Shown here in pieces: positions 8,213 to 21,332 of a stretch of DNA of 38,244 nt. A program made the position numbers and the translations under genes. Below the pieces are notes generated by a model. The model searched no databases and was not told where the DNA came from. It saw only the letters and a program-made list of their open reading frames with translations. Positions within the stretch are counted from its first letter, which is position 1; every line of letters starts with the position of its first letter. Origin of the DNA: Synechococcales cyanobacterium RM1_1_8 (GTDB lineage: Bacteria; Cyanobacteriota; Cyanobacteriia; PCC-9006; JAAUQQ01); assembly GCA_012032745.1 (NCBI GenBank), contig JAAUQQ010000004.1:1-38244 (forward strand), read 5' to 3'.

Positions 8213-8650
8213 TCAATGCAGCCCAGCAGGGCTCTGGTGCTCGATAATCGGGCAAATCACCCCCGCTTGGGCTTGGGCGCTGCCTTCTTCCTGCATCAAA
8301 ACCTCTAGCTCCCCTTTAAGCTGGGATAGCTGGGCAATCTTGTGATCAATTTCCCGAACTTTATCCTGGAGCTTGTGCTTCAGCTCCTGGCAGGGAGATT
8401 GACCCCGATCGCGAATCTGCAACAGCTCCCCAATTTCCTGGAGGCTAAGACCGAGCTGCTGCGATCGCTTAATAAACGCCAATCGCGCCACCACGGTCGG
8501 GGAAAACAGCCGAAACCCACCCTCCGAACGCTGAGCAGCCGTCAACAGCCCCAGCTCCTCATAGTAGCGAATGGTCTTAATCGATACCTGGCTGCGGTCC
8601 TTGAGTTGGCCGATGCGCAGCAAAGCCGCAGCGTCAGAGGTCGGAGCCAT
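8213..8650 (-). CDS. MerR-family transcriptional regulator, heavy-metal type
   Basis: A 145-residue regulator. The N-terminal winged helix is clear: LRIGQLKDRSQVSIKTIRYYEELGLL, then GGFRLFSPTVVARLAFIKRSQQLGLSLQEIGELL. A dimerisation coiled coil follows (ELKHKLQDKVREIDHKIAQL). Cys in QSPCQELK and in GVICPII match the first and last metal-ligand positions of MerR/ZntR-like sensors, but the middle Cys of that set is absent (EEGSAQAQAG), so the ligand chemistry may differ. Target genes are not obvious; the downstream Rieske gene is one candidate. Confidence 0.9.
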   Translation of the reverse strand: MAPTSDAAALLRIGQLKDRSQVSIKTIRYYEELGLLTAAQRSEGGFRLFSPTVVARLAFIKRSQQLGLSLQEIGELLQIRDRGQSPCQELKHKLQDKVREIDHKIAQLSQLKGELEVLMQEEGSAQAQAGVICPIIEHQSPAGLH

Positions 8651-8744
8651 GGCTTGTTCTCAGACTACAGGCAACGGTACGGAAAACGTCATGGGCAAAA
8701 GGACATGGGCACAACATCCAGGCTCTGAGCCTAACGCAACGCTC

Positions 8745-9311
8745 CTAGAATTTCGCTAAAAGCGACTTAAAGCGCTTGTCTTGGCGCAGGCGATTCAGCT
8801 CCGGGTCCGTTTTCGCCAGGGATACATATTCACGGGCATTGAGCGTGAGCGCCCGTTCTAGATCCTTCAGCGCCAGCTCAACACCTCCCTGGAGGGCTTG
8901 GGCACAGGCTCGGTTGTACCAAGCCTCGTGCTTGTCAGGCTTGGCAGCAATGGCCCGATCATAGCTGGCGACCGCCTCACCATAGCGACCCAGGGCCACC
9001 AGCTCAATACCTTGATTAAACCAGGCTTCATGCTTATCGGGCTTGAAGGCCACTGCGCGGGCATAGCTGGCGATCGCCGCTTCCGGCTGGCCCAGGGCCA
9101 CTAGGGCAATGCCCCGATTATACCAAGCCTGGTGGTAGTCAGCCTTGAGGCGAATCGCAGCATCATAGTGCTGCACCGCTGCTTCAAAATCGTGGCGGGC
9201 TGCGGCCTCACAGCCTTTGCCATATTCAGACTCGTGGGGTTCCATGGGCTCATTCCAAAGGCGTCTGGCTTCAACAAAGTCAATGGGCTGCGACAGTAAC
9301 CGTAAGGGCAT
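8745..9311 (-). CDS. tetratricopeptide-repeat protein
   Basis: A 188-residue protein with about four TPR units between residues 38 and 150, e.g. AVQHYDAAIRLKADYHQAWY, AIASYARAVAFKPDKHEAWF and AVASYDRAIAAKPDKHEAWY. TPRs mediate protein-protein contacts; no enzymatic domain is visible. It ends in the common TPR-associated tail DPELNRLRQDKRFKSLLAKF. The start is uncertain: ATG at 9311 has no Shine-Dalgarno, and an ATG at 9245 would still retain all repeats. A perfect small palindrome (8720-8732) just past the stop may end its transcript. Confidence 0.85.
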   Translation of the reverse strand: MPLRLLSQPIDFVEARRLWNEPMEPHESEYGKGCEAAARHDFEAAVQHYDAAIRLKADYHQAWYNRGIALVALGQPEAAIASYARAVAFKPDKHEAWFNQGIELVALGRYGEAVASYDRAIAAKPDKHEAWYNRACAQALQGGVELALKDLERALTLNAREYVSLAKTDPELNRLRQDKRFKSLLAKF

Positions 9312-9466
9312 TGGTATATTAATTTACTCACTTATTCCTGTATACGCAAGCTGCGGGATCGATCCGCAAAATTTGATATCTAGGCGGCTACTTGCCAAAA
9401 GAGAATAATCGATGTCAATTTTCTCTAGCTCGATTTTTATAGCGAAGGCAACGTTCAATCCTCCTA

Positions 9467-9520
9467 CCCAGTTCAAGACCCAGTTCAAGACCCAGTTCAA
9501 GACCCAGTTCAAGACCCAGA
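9467..9520. repeat. 12-bp tandem repeat CCCAGTTCAAGA x4.5
   Basis: Four exact copies and a partial fifth, in the spacer upstream of the TPR gene. The reverse strand is open and would read W-V-L-N repeated, but this is a consequence of the 12-base unit and I do not regard it as a gene. Confidence 0.9.
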
Positions 9521-9563
9521 TCGACTCCCAAATCGCTGCCCAATTCAGGCAAAGTTCAGGCAA

Positions 9564-9883
9564 AGTTATAAGCCTTTGAAGAATAAAGGATCCTGGGTGA
9601 ATCGTGAAGCGTAACCCTGATGGAATGGCGACTACAGCGCCTCTGACTGGGTTGGGTGCGATCGCAGCCAGGCTCCGTTGGAGATCCTAGGCATATGGTT
9701 CAAATTAATACTCGCCATCGGATAATCGGCCTTCAAATTAGCTCCCAAAATTGGCAAAAAAAATTGGCCCATCCCATTGACCAATCAAACTGGCCCATCC
9801 CATTGGCCAGGGACATCACGGCATTGATTGTTTGAGCGGCCCGTGAACGCCGAGGGAATTCACGGGCGATCGCTCCCAGCCGC
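9564..9883. other. 320-base intergenic stretch
   Basis: No gene seen. It contains a direct repeat TGGCCCATCCCATTG at 9765-9779 and 9791-9805 and HIP1 sites. Confidence 0.4.
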
Positions 9884-10096
9884 CTAGCCAATACCGCGCT
9901 CACTGGCGCGGTAGGCAGAAGCGACCAAAGCCGACCGGCCTGTGGCTCGATAGGCCAGTAAGGGCTGGGTGAGGGCTGCCTGGCTGCGACCACCGCTGCG
10001 GTGAGCCAGGCTCACCCCGAGGACAGGGCTGGTGCTCCAGGCCGTCGCCAGGAAGCAGAGGAAGCCGGTGCTGATCTTTTGCGTTGTGAGAGTCAT
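9884..10096 (-). CDS. possible small exported protein, unknown
   Basis: A 70-residue frame starting MTLTTQKISTGFLCFLATAW that looks like a signal peptide, followed by a Ser/Ala/Arg-rich mature part. No Shine-Dalgarno is visible and I recognise no family. A perfect 8-bp hairpin (9892-9899 with 9906-9913) overlaps its 3' end and could be a terminator stem without a T tract. It may be a spurious frame. Confidence 0.25.
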   Translation of the reverse strand: MTLTTQKISTGFLCFLATAWSTSPVLGVSLAHRSGGRSQAALTQPLLAYRATGRSALVASAYRASERGIG

Positions 10097-10466
10097 GGAA
10101 GTTAAGTCCGTTGCAGGTAGATGTCATGTCTGACCTACTTAGACTGCTCAGTTCCCAATCACCTCAATCTTTTTTCGTGTCGAAATAAAAATTGTCCCCA
10201 AACGGTCTAGCGGGGGGCTTTTAGACCATGCTGGGGCGGAATCACACTGAATCACATAAATACGATGCCGATTTTTTCAGGGCTCGCCGGGCGGCTCGGC
10301 AAGGCTGAGCAAAGCTTGTGTCAGTTGAGAAACTGTCCTCCGTACAAATCCACAATGATGCAATCAATGGTGACAGTGAACCATTGAAATTTCGGATGAC
10401 GCTGCTCGGCCACCAGAGGCAAAATCCCTAGCCCTTCCCCCTAGCTCTTCTCCCTAGCTCTTCCCT
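10097..10466. other. 370-base intergenic stretch with degenerate repeat
   Basis: No gene seen. At 10428-10475 a degenerate 13-base unit (CCCTAGCYCTTCY) is repeated four times and runs into the stop codon of mutS2. Confidence 0.4.
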
Positions 10467-13082
10467 CTAGCCCTTCACGTAGGCCACTGTCACGCCCGTA
10501 CCGCCATCGGCTTTTTCCGCTGGCTCAAACCGCTCGATGCAGCGGTGCTGCTTGAGAAAATCCTGGATGCCTCGCTTCAACCGCCCCGTACCGTGGCCGT
10601 GGATCACCCAAATCGGGCCGCCCTGGGCTTCGGCAATGAAGCGATCCAACTCGATTTCAGCATCGTCCACCCGCTGGCCGCGAATATCGAGGGTGTTACG
10701 GCTGGTGCGGATCGCTGGGGGCTCCAGGGCTGGCTGGGGCTCCATAGCCTTGCGCTTTTGGGAGTCTGGCTTGGGGGGGAGTTCGGCTTTTTCGCCGTTG
10801 AGTCCTTCAATGTCGGTCAGGGAAGCGGTGGTTTTCAAGATGCCAAAACGCACCTGGATGACGCCGTTTTCATCGGGGTTGGTCAACACTTCTGCCACTT
10901 GATTGCCCAGTTTGAGCAGGCGGACGCGCTCGCCCACCTTCGGCTGGTAATTGGTGCGGCGGGGCGTGGAGGGTTGTTCGGGCAACTGCTGGGCGGCGAT
11001 CGCCTCCACGGCCTCCCGAGCCTGCTGGGCTCGCTGGGCCAGCTGCGGCCCCCGCTGGAGCTTGCGAATCACCCCGGCAATTTCTCCCTTGGCTTCGGCC
11101 ACGGCGGCCTGGATGGCCTTTTCCTGGTCCTGCTTCAACACCTGTTCCCGCACCCGCAGTTGGGCAGCCTTATAGGAAACTTCGTTATAAAACTTCTCCG
11201 CTCGGGCCAGCAGGGCCGCCGCCTGGGCGGCTTTTTCCTCCTGCTCCCGGCGCTGGGCTTCGAGACCGGCAATCACCTGGTTGACTTCGCCCGAAGCACC
11301 GGGGGCAACCAGCTTCTGGGCCGCATCCAGGATGCCCTGCTCCATGCCGAGGCGCTGGGCAATGGCCAGGGCGTTGGAACGGCCGGGAATGCCCCAGAGC
11401 AGTTTGTAGGTGGGGGAGAGGGTTTGGACGTCAAATTCCACCGAGGCATTTTCGAAGCGATCGTCCTGGTATTTCAGCGCCTTGAGTTCGCCAAAGTGGG
11501 TCGTGGCCACGGTTAGCAGGGTCTGATCCGCCAGGTGGCGCAGCAGGGCGATCGCCAAAGCGCTCCCTTCAGACGGGTCGGTGCCCGCTCCCACTTCATC
11601 GAGCAACACCAGGGCATTGGCCAAGGGAGCCGGACATGGAGCTGGACTGGGTTCGGGCTGGACTGGTTCGGGCTGGACTGGCTCGGGCTGGACTGGTTCG
11701 GGCTGGGCTAAAGGCAGTGACTCCGGCGCGGGAGAGGCATCCGGGCAGGAATCTGCTGATGAATTGGGTGGTAAATCTGGCGATGGCTCTATGGGCGAAT
11801 CTGAAAGTCCATTTGCATCCGCAGCGGCGGATGAAGCAGCGGGGGCGATCGCCGCCAAAATCCGCCCAATGCGTTTGATATGGCCAGAAAACGTCGAGAG
11901 GCTCTGCTGCAAAGACTGTTCATCACCAATGTCCGCCAACACCTGCTCAAACCAGGGCAGCTCCACCGGCACATTGGCCGGGACATAGAGGCCCGCCTTG
12001 GCCATCAGCGCCGCCAGGCCCAGGGTTTTGAGCGTGACGGTTTTGCCCCCCGTATTCGGCCCGGTGATGGCGATGACTCGGGTTTTGGGATCGATCCGCA
12101 GACTGGTGGGCACCACAGCGGGGCCTTCGCCATGGCGCGCCTGCCAAACCAGCAGCGGATGGCGCAGGTTGCGCAGGACCACGGACTCGGCAGTGGGCTG
12201 GACGAAGCGGGGCCGGTTGGCCTCGGCCCAGTAGCCATAGCGGGCGCGGGCGGTGGCCAGGTCGAGCAGGGTGGCGATCGCCAATAGCTGTTCCAAGTCC
12301 TCCAGCCGCTCCGCCACTGCTTCCGACAGTTGGCGGCAAATTCGCTCTTCCTCGATCTGCTCCTGGCGCTGGAGCTGGCGCAAGCTGTTGTTGCCATTGA
12401 CCACCGCATTGGGTTCGATGTAGAGCGTCGCCCCCGTGGAAGACAGGTCATGGACAATGCCGTTGATCACGCTCTTGTGGGTCGCCTTGACCGGAATCAC
12501 AAAGCGGCCATCCCGCTGGGTAATCACCGTTTCCTGGATCGCCATGGGCTTGGCCTGCATGATCCGCTGGAGCTTGCGGTAAACCTCATCCCGCTGGGAC
12601 TTGAGCTGGGTGCGAATGCCGCCGAGTTTGTCACTGGCGCGATCGGTGACCTTGCCGCGATCGTCGATGCAATGGTGAATCTGCTTTTCCAATTCCGGAT
12701 GGGTGCGCAGCTCGACGATGCAACTGGCCAAGGTCGGCACCTCCATCCCATGGCTATCAATCAGCCGCCGCAGACTCCGCGCCCCCGCCAGGGTCGTCGC
12801 CACATTAAACAATTCCTCGCCGGACAGAACCCCGTTCCGCCCCGCCCGCTCCAGGGCATCGCCAATGTCTTGAATCCCCTCAAAGGACAGGTTCACCGCC
12901 AGGTCCAGCTCCAGGTGCGTCACCTCAGCGGTCTGGGTCAACAGTACTTCGCTCTCCGCCTGGGTCGTAGGAATGCGTAGGTTGCGGGCGGCGATCGCCC
13001 CCAGTTTTGTCACAGCAAAAGTCGCCACCTGCTCACAGAGCAAAGGCCATTCCAGGAGATTGAGGGTTTCAGTTTGGATCAA
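10467..13082 (-). CDS. mutS2: endonuclease MutS2
   Basis: DNA-structure-binding ATPase/nuclease (anti-recombination; in some bacteria also rescue of collided ribosomes). In order: MutS-like core, clamp coiled coils, Walker A GPNTGGKT at about residues 341-348, QQSLSTFSGHIKRIGRIL, Walker B NALVLLDEVGAGTDPSEG near 490, TTHFGELK, a long coiled coil, a KOW-like segment, and a C-terminal Smr domain with LDIRG and HGHGTGRLKRG. At 871 residues it is longer than the usual 780-820, because about 75 Pro/Ala/Ser-rich residues are inserted between the helix IKRIGRIL and Walker B. The start is TTG at 13082 with no strong Shine-Dalgarno. Confidence 0.95.
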   Translation of the reverse strand: MIQTETLNLLEWPLLCEQVATFAVTKLGAIAARNLRIPTTQAESEVLLTQTAEVTHLELDLAVNLSFEGIQDIGDALERAGRNGVLSGEELFNVATTLAGARSLRRLIDSHGMEVPTLASCIVELRTHPELEKQIHHCIDDRGKVTDRASDKLGGIRTQLKSQRDEVYRKLQRIMQAKPMAIQETVITQRDGRFVIPVKATHKSVINGIVHDLSSTGATLYIEPNAVVNGNNSLRQLQRQEQIEEERICRQLSEAVAERLEDLEQLLAIATLLDLATARARYGYWAEANRPRFVQPTAESVVLRNLRHPLLVWQARHGEGPAVVPTSLRIDPKTRVIAITGPNTGGKTVTLKTLGLAALMAKAGLYVPANVPVELPWFEQVLADIGDEQSLQQSLSTFSGHIKRIGRILAAIAPAASSAAADANGLSDSPIEPSPDLPPNSSADSCPDASPAPESLPLAQPEPVQPEPVQPEPVQPEPSPAPCPAPLANALVLLDEVGAGTDPSEGSALAIALLRHLADQTLLTVATTHFGELKALKYQDDRFENASVEFDVQTLSPTYKLLWGIPGRSNALAIAQRLGMEQGILDAAQKLVAPGASGEVNQVIAGLEAQRREQEEKAAQAAALLARAEKFYNEVSYKAAQLRVREQVLKQDQEKAIQAAVAEAKGEIAGVIRKLQRGPQLAQRAQQAREAVEAIAAQQLPEQPSTPRRTNYQPKVGERVRLLKLGNQVAEVLTNPDENGVIQVRFGILKTTASLTDIEGLNGEKAELPPKPDSQKRKAMEPQPALEPPAIRTSRNTLDIRGQRVDDAEIELDRFIAEAQGGPIWVIHGHGTGRLKRGIQDFLKQHRCIERFEPAEKADGGTGVTVAYVKG
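11619..11852 (-). repeat. Pro-rich insertion in MutS2 with a 15-bp tandem repeat
   Basis: Encodes roughly residues 411-488 of MutS2. It contains four copies of QPEPV (DNA unit of 15 bases, about 11649-11705) flanked by Ser/Pro/Ala-rich sequence. It interrupts the ATPase domain exactly between the segment before Walker B and Walker B itself. Confidence 0.85.
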
Positions 13083-13168
13083 GGCAGCAGTTCTAAAACG
13101 GTGAAATGGATATGAATGTCGGGGTCAGGAGGGGCGGGAAACGAGGTCACTCAAATCACGCGGGAGGC

Positions 13169-13546
13169 TCAGACAGCCACTGTACCCTTGACGGGAGTCG
13201 CCGCCGGTTCATAGAGGTACTCAAACCAATTGCCATCGGGGTCACGGCCATAGAACGAAGCCGTACCATCCCGGTGCTCATGGATAGGGGTGAGCTTAAT
13301 GTCGGTTTGACTGAGGCGATCAAAGGCTTCGTTGACGGCGGCGCGATCGTCAAACACAAAGCCAAAATGGGGGCCAGCCTGATCATAGCCCGGACCAAGC
13401 AGCGCCAGGCCATCATCCCCCGCCTTGAGATAGGCCCAGTCCGCATCCTTCCAGGCCAAGTCCATACCGAGGTTCTGGTAAAATTCGGCGGCTTTTTCAA
13501 TATCTTTAACGCAAATGGCAACGTGACCGAGTCGTTTGACTTGCAT
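13169..13546 (-). CDS. VOC (glyoxalase/bleomycin-resistance fold) protein
   Basis: A 125-residue single-domain protein of the vicinal-oxygen-chelate superfamily: RLGHVAICVKDIEKAAEFYQNLGM, then GPHFGFVFDD and ASFYGRDPDGNWFEYLYEP. Possible metal ligands are His in LGHVAI and HFGF and Glu in WFEYLYE, as in lyases and dioxygenases of this fold. I start at ATG 13546, where the domain begins; the longer frame to 13606 adds 20 unconserved residues. Substrate unknown. Confidence 0.85.
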   Translation of the reverse strand: MQVKRLGHVAICVKDIEKAAEFYQNLGMDLAWKDADWAYLKAGDDGLALLGPGYDQAGPHFGFVFDDRAAVNEAFDRLSQTDIKLTPIHEHRDGTASFYGRDPDGNWFEYLYEPAATPVKGTVAV

Positions 13547-13866
13547 GGTGGCTGATGGCTGAATGGAAGGACTGATGCAACGATTAAGTCTAAAACGGTG
13601 GATCAACCCAAAATAGAAAGAGCACGTTTTCTAGCAGCTTCTCTCCCCACATTTTAGAGGGCAACGCCAATGTATGGGGGTTGGCCGATGGAGATCCAGC
13701 ACAAGCAAATTATGCCTAGCTCACAGGTAGGCTAGCCCCCAAACAACACATTGGTCCCGGTGCTCCCTCCCCTGCACCAGATTTACTATCCCCAGCCCAC
13801 CTACAGGGCAACAACAGATGTTACGTTAGGTTACGTTGAATTGAGCGGCGTTTATCGCTGTATGTC

Positions 13867-14376
13867 ATGAAGCTTTCTCGCTATTTTGCCTGGGCTTTAT
13901 CTTTGTTTTTCGCCATTCTGCTGCTCCTACCAGCCAATGCACTGGCCTCTAGCTCCAGTTCTCTCAAAAGCTCATCCCTACTCAAGGCTGAAGATTTGAA
14001 TTTCGCGGGGCAAAATCTACAAACGAAAGAATTTGTCAGCGAAAAGTTTGATGGTGTTGATTTCCAGGGCGCAGATCTGCGAGGCGTGGTGTTTAATGGC
14101 ACTTCGCTTAAGGGCGCAAACCTATCTGGGGTAGACTTCACCGACGGCATTGCCTATTCATCTAGCTTTCGCGATGCCAATTTGAGTGGAGCCATTTTCA
14201 ACTCGGCACTACTGCTACAGTCCTATTTCACCAATGTAAACGTCACCGATGCAGATTTCACCTTTGCAGTAGTGGATCGGGTGCAATTAGCCAATCTGTG
14301 CGCTAACGCCAGCGGGAAAAACCCAGTAACAGGAGTCGATACCCGTGATTCCCTCGGTTGTTCAGAGATGGATTGA
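13867..14376 (+). CDS. exported pentapeptide-repeat protein
   Basis: A 169-residue protein with a signal peptide (YFAWALSLFFAILLLLPANALAS) and about ten pentapeptide repeats of the A(D/N)LXX type between residues 45 and 140 (FQGADLRGVVFNGTSLKGANLSGVDF), forming a right-handed beta helix. The C-terminus NLCANASGKNPVTGVDTRDSLGC has paired cysteines like those in thylakoid-lumen pentapeptide proteins (TL15/TL17 type). Lumen or periplasm is likely; function unknown. It converges on the rRNA operon. Confidence 0.88.
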   Translation: MKLSRYFAWALSLFFAILLLLPANALASSSSSLKSSSLLKAEDLNFAGQNLQTKEFVSEKFDGVDFQGADLRGVVFNGTSLKGANLSGVDFTDGIAYSSSFRDANLSGAIFNSALLLQSYFTNVNVTDADFTFAVVDRVQLANLCANASGKNPVTGVDTRDSLGCSEMD

Positions 14377-14409
14377 CGGACCGTCTAAAACATCGGTTGA
14401 GCACCCCAA

Positions 14410-14453
14410 CCAACGGCAGCAACAAATGCAAATAGCTAAATTGCTGCCGTTGG
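14410..14453 (+). terminator. long stem-loop after the pentapeptide gene
   Basis: A perfect 13-bp stem (CCAACGGCAGCAA with its complement at 14441-14453) and an 18-base loop lie 33 bases after the stop codon. There is no strong T tract, so it may act as a terminator or 3'-end stabiliser. Confidence 0.5.
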
Positions 14454-14492
14454 GGTAACGTGAATTTTCTAGGATCTAATCCACAATTCAAG

Positions 14493-14528
14493 AAGAGCTG
14501 TTTGGTCACTTGACCAAGCAGCTCTTTT
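14493..14528. terminator. bidirectional terminator between rrn and pentapeptide gene
   Basis: A 16-bp stem with one G-T step (left arm AAGAGCTGTTTGGTCA) and a two-base loop. On the plus strand it is followed by TTTTCT; on the minus strand it lies about 10 bases past the 5S 3' end. It probably ends the rRNA operon and may also serve the convergent gene. Confidence 0.75.
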
Positions 14529-14538
14529 CTAAACTAAG

Positions 14539-14656
14539 ACCTGGCATCGAGCTAGTTTAACGAGCAGCGACCCGCTCACTATCTTCGCCGCAGATGCGTT
14601 TCACAACCGAGTTCGAGATGGTTCGGAGTGGTTCCACATCGCCATAGACACCAGGA
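14539..14656 (-). rRNA. rrf: 5S ribosomal RNA
   Basis: On the minus strand it runs from TCCTGGTGTCTATGGCGATG to GATGCCAGGTC, with the conserved internal CCGAACCATCTCGAACTCGG. The two ends pair (CCTGG/CCAGG). About 118 bases, the usual size; ends approximate. Confidence 0.93.
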
Positions 14657-14829
14657 ATGCGATTGAATTCACCATCTTGCACTCACACAAGATGGAGAAC
14701 CCAGAAGGCTGCATAGAGTCACTAGCTTTCTCAAACTAGCAAACATGATGAACTAAACACCAACCACCCGATTCAAATCCCTTCCTCGCAGAAGAAAACT
14801 AGAATCAAAGTCAATCAGCCATTGAGGAC

Positions 14830-17762
<2,933 letters not shown>

Positions 17763-17902
17763 CTCATGCATACCGCATTACCAATAGCTCTCGCCCTAAG
17801 GCTCAAACTATAACTAACGCAGCCACATCAGTCCAATTCTTGGTGTCTGTAAAATCAGTTCACTCTTGGAAAGCAAACTGATACTACCCATTCATCATTT
17901 CT

Positions 17903-17922
17903 CTATGCAGTTTTCTAGGTTC
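17903..17922 (-). promoter_or_regulatory. box A antitermination element in the tRNA-23S spacer
   Basis: The minus strand reads GAACCTAGAAAACTGCATAG, matching the conserved cyanobacterial box A (GAACCTTGAAAA) about 140 bases before 23S. Confidence 0.75.
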
Positions 17923-18045
17923 TCGTTGAGTTGAAAACTCAACAATCTCTTCTCTTAAACTAGGTCGCTGTTACACTTACCTGCCGTAGAAAATAAGGTG
18001 TTGAATTTCAGTCCCTCTATCTCACTCCGTAAAGCTCGCTCCTAA

Positions 18046-18118
18046 TGGAGGTTAGCGGACTTGAACCGCTGACATCCTGCTTGCAAAGCAGGCGCTCTAC
18101 CAACTGAGCTAAACCCCC
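18046..18118 (-). tRNA. tRNA-Ala (UGC)
   Basis: A 73-base cloverleaf on the minus strand. The acceptor GGGGGTT pairs with AACCTCC; anticodon loop TTTGCAA; T loop GGTTCAAGTCC. CCA is not encoded. It lies in the 16S-23S spacer, as in many cyanobacteria. Confidence 0.97.
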
Positions 18119-18164
18119 AAATTAATTCGGAGTTCTACGCATTACTTCAATAATTCGTGGTAAT

Positions 18165-18241
<77 letters not shown>

Positions 18242-18387
18242 GAATATTAAATGAACCACTCAACAGAGCAATTGAAAGCTTAAAGGTGTAAGACACTTCG
18301 GTCAAACACAAATCCTCGAACGACCTTGGGATAACTTCATACTCACCTAATTCAATGTGGTTCGGCGTAGTACAAGCAGGTCTCCCT
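18242..18387 (-). other. 16S-tRNA-Ile spacer with D1-D1' helix
   Basis: Starts on the minus strand with the conserved GACCTGCTTGTACTACG and closes with AAGGTC about 60 bases later, the standard cyanobacterial D1-D1' helix used in taxonomy. Confidence 0.6.
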
Positions 18388-19874
<1,487 letters not shown>

Positions 19875-19991
19875 GACCCTTAATTAAAAAGGCAATAGAA
19901 AGAAAACATTAGTCTCAATTAATCCGTAAATTAATCAATCAAATGCTCCCTAGCCGGACTCTTAATCCGATCTTTTTCGTATCCGAAAAAA

Positions 19992-20025
19992 CTTAGTTAT
20001 GTCAGGTAAACCTGACCTCGCTAAG
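19992..20025 (-). other. leader stem-loop upstream of 16S
   Basis: A stable hairpin, GTCAGGT-AA-ACCTGAC (20001-20016), is enclosed by a second pairing of CTTAG with CTAAG. It sits in the rRNA leader and may be a processing or antitermination structure. Confidence 0.45.
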
Positions 20026-20126
20026 CTTAGTTCTTTGACGAGAACTTTGGCTTTAAACTTTCAATCTATTGCTCTGTCTAGGTTCTGGCCCCTCGGAAGC
20101 GTTGCCGCTCCGTTTGGCGCTTTACT

Positions 20127-20156
20127 AAAGTAGCGTAGGTTGGCGAATCGTGTCAA
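20127..20156 (-). promoter_or_regulatory. candidate rrn promoter
   Basis: The minus strand has a perfect -35 TTGACA (20151-20156) and TACTTT (20127-20132) after 18 bases, about 250 bases before 16S. It is divergent from nadC. The -10 is weak, so the exact start is uncertain. Confidence 0.5.
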
Positions 20157-20303
20157 ACGTTTTTTTGAGAAAGTTTCTACTGGATGCGGGATGTAGCCTC
20201 AAACACTGGCTTGAAGGGAATTTTGAGGATTTGATCGAAGCGGGTGGATTATGATCGCTTCGCAACGTGAACAATTTTTGTGATGATCTCTACGGAGAAA
20301 ACG

Positions 20304-21194
20304 ATGGTTGGACTGCTGCCTTCCCGGATTATTCTCGATCCGCTGCTGGCTGATTGGCTGCGGGAGGATATCGGACGGGGCGATCGCACCACAACGGGCG
20401 TTCTCTCCCAAGGCGATCGCCCCGGCACAGCCACTTGGATCGCCAAAGAGACCGGAGTCGTCGCAGGCTTACCCATGGCAAAACGGGTATTTGAGCTTTT
20501 AGACTCTGCTGTAGAAGTCCAGATTCAAGTCCAAGACGGAGAGGTCTGCCAAGTGGGGCAGCAGCTTCTCTCTATCCATGGTCCCTTGTCAGCACTGTTA
20601 ACGGGGGAGCGGGTGGCGTTGAATATCGTGATGCCGCTGAGTGGCATTGCGACGGCGACGCGGGCCTATGCAGAGCGGATTGCGGATTTGTCGGCTCAGC
20701 TCGTGGATACGCGGAAGACGACGCCGGGGCTGCGGATTTTGGAGAAGTATGCGACCCAGGTGGGGGGAGCGATCAATCACCGGATGGGGCTGGATGATGC
20801 GGTGATGATTAAGGAGAATCACATTGCGGCGGCGGGAGGAATTGAGCGGGCGATCGCCGCCGTCCGCGAAACGATGCCCTATCCCTTGTCGATAGAAGTG
20901 GAAACGGAAAATCTGGATGAGGTGGCCGAGGCGGTGGCCCATGGGGCGGACATCATCATGTTGGACAATATGTCGCTGGCGTTGATGGGGGTGGCGATCG
21001 CGCTGATCCGTGCAGAGAATCCGCGCATCAAGATTGAGGCTTCGGGCAATATTACCTTGGAGACGATTCGGGCGGTGGCGGAAACCGGGGTGGACTATAT
21101 CTCGACGAGTGCGCCGATTACGCGATCGCCCTGGCTCGACCTTAGTATGAGGATCCAAGCGGGGAAGACCTCGCCTAAAACCCTAGCCCTATGA
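20304..21194 (+). CDS. nadC: nicotinate-nucleotide pyrophosphorylase (carboxylating)
   Basis: Makes nicotinate mononucleotide from quinolinate and PRPP in NAD synthesis; cytosolic. Diagnostic motifs in order: LREDIGRGDRTTTGVL, GERVALNIVMPLSGIAT, DTRKTTPGLRILEKYA, HRMGLDDAVMIKENHI, IEVETENLDE, DIIMLDNMS and GVDYISTSAPITRS. I prefer the ATG at 20304 (296 residues) because GGAG lies 6 bases before it; the frame is open to a GTG at 20280 without such a site. It diverges from the rRNA operon. Confidence 0.96.
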   Translation: MVGLLPSRIILDPLLADWLREDIGRGDRTTTGVLSQGDRPGTATWIAKETGVVAGLPMAKRVFELLDSAVEVQIQVQDGEVCQVGQQLLSIHGPLSALLTGERVALNIVMPLSGIATATRAYAERIADLSAQLVDTRKTTPGLRILEKYATQVGGAINHRMGLDDAVMIKENHIAAAGGIERAIAAVRETMPYPLSIEVETENLDEVAEAVAHGADIIMLDNMSLALMGVAIALIRAENPRIKIEASGNITLETIRAVAETGVDYISTSAPITRSPWLDLSMRIQAGKTSPKTLAL

Positions 21195-21332
21195 ACCGGC
21201 GATCGCAGCCCCTATGAAGCCGCATCCAACCTGTTCCTAAGCGGGTTGGGCGATCGCCCCCATTTAGCCTGTGATCGCCCAACCCCATCTCAGTTCAAGG
21301 AGCATGGCCAAGCCCTTAAACCCAGCGCTTGA

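Noticed and set aside
9467-9520. CRISPR-like repeats
   Set aside because: The units are 12 bases with no spacers. The same applies to the 14-bp and 15-bp arrays elsewhere; no CRISPR array or cas gene was seen in the window.
9324-9563. A 79-codon minus-strand frame reading W-V-L-N repeats
   Set aside because: It is the translation of a 12-bp tandem repeat, with no start signal and no family.
10545-11516. A 323-codon plus-strand frame opposite mutS2
   Set aside because: It is antisense to a strongly conserved gene, in GC-rich DNA where long shadow frames are common. It shows no domain.
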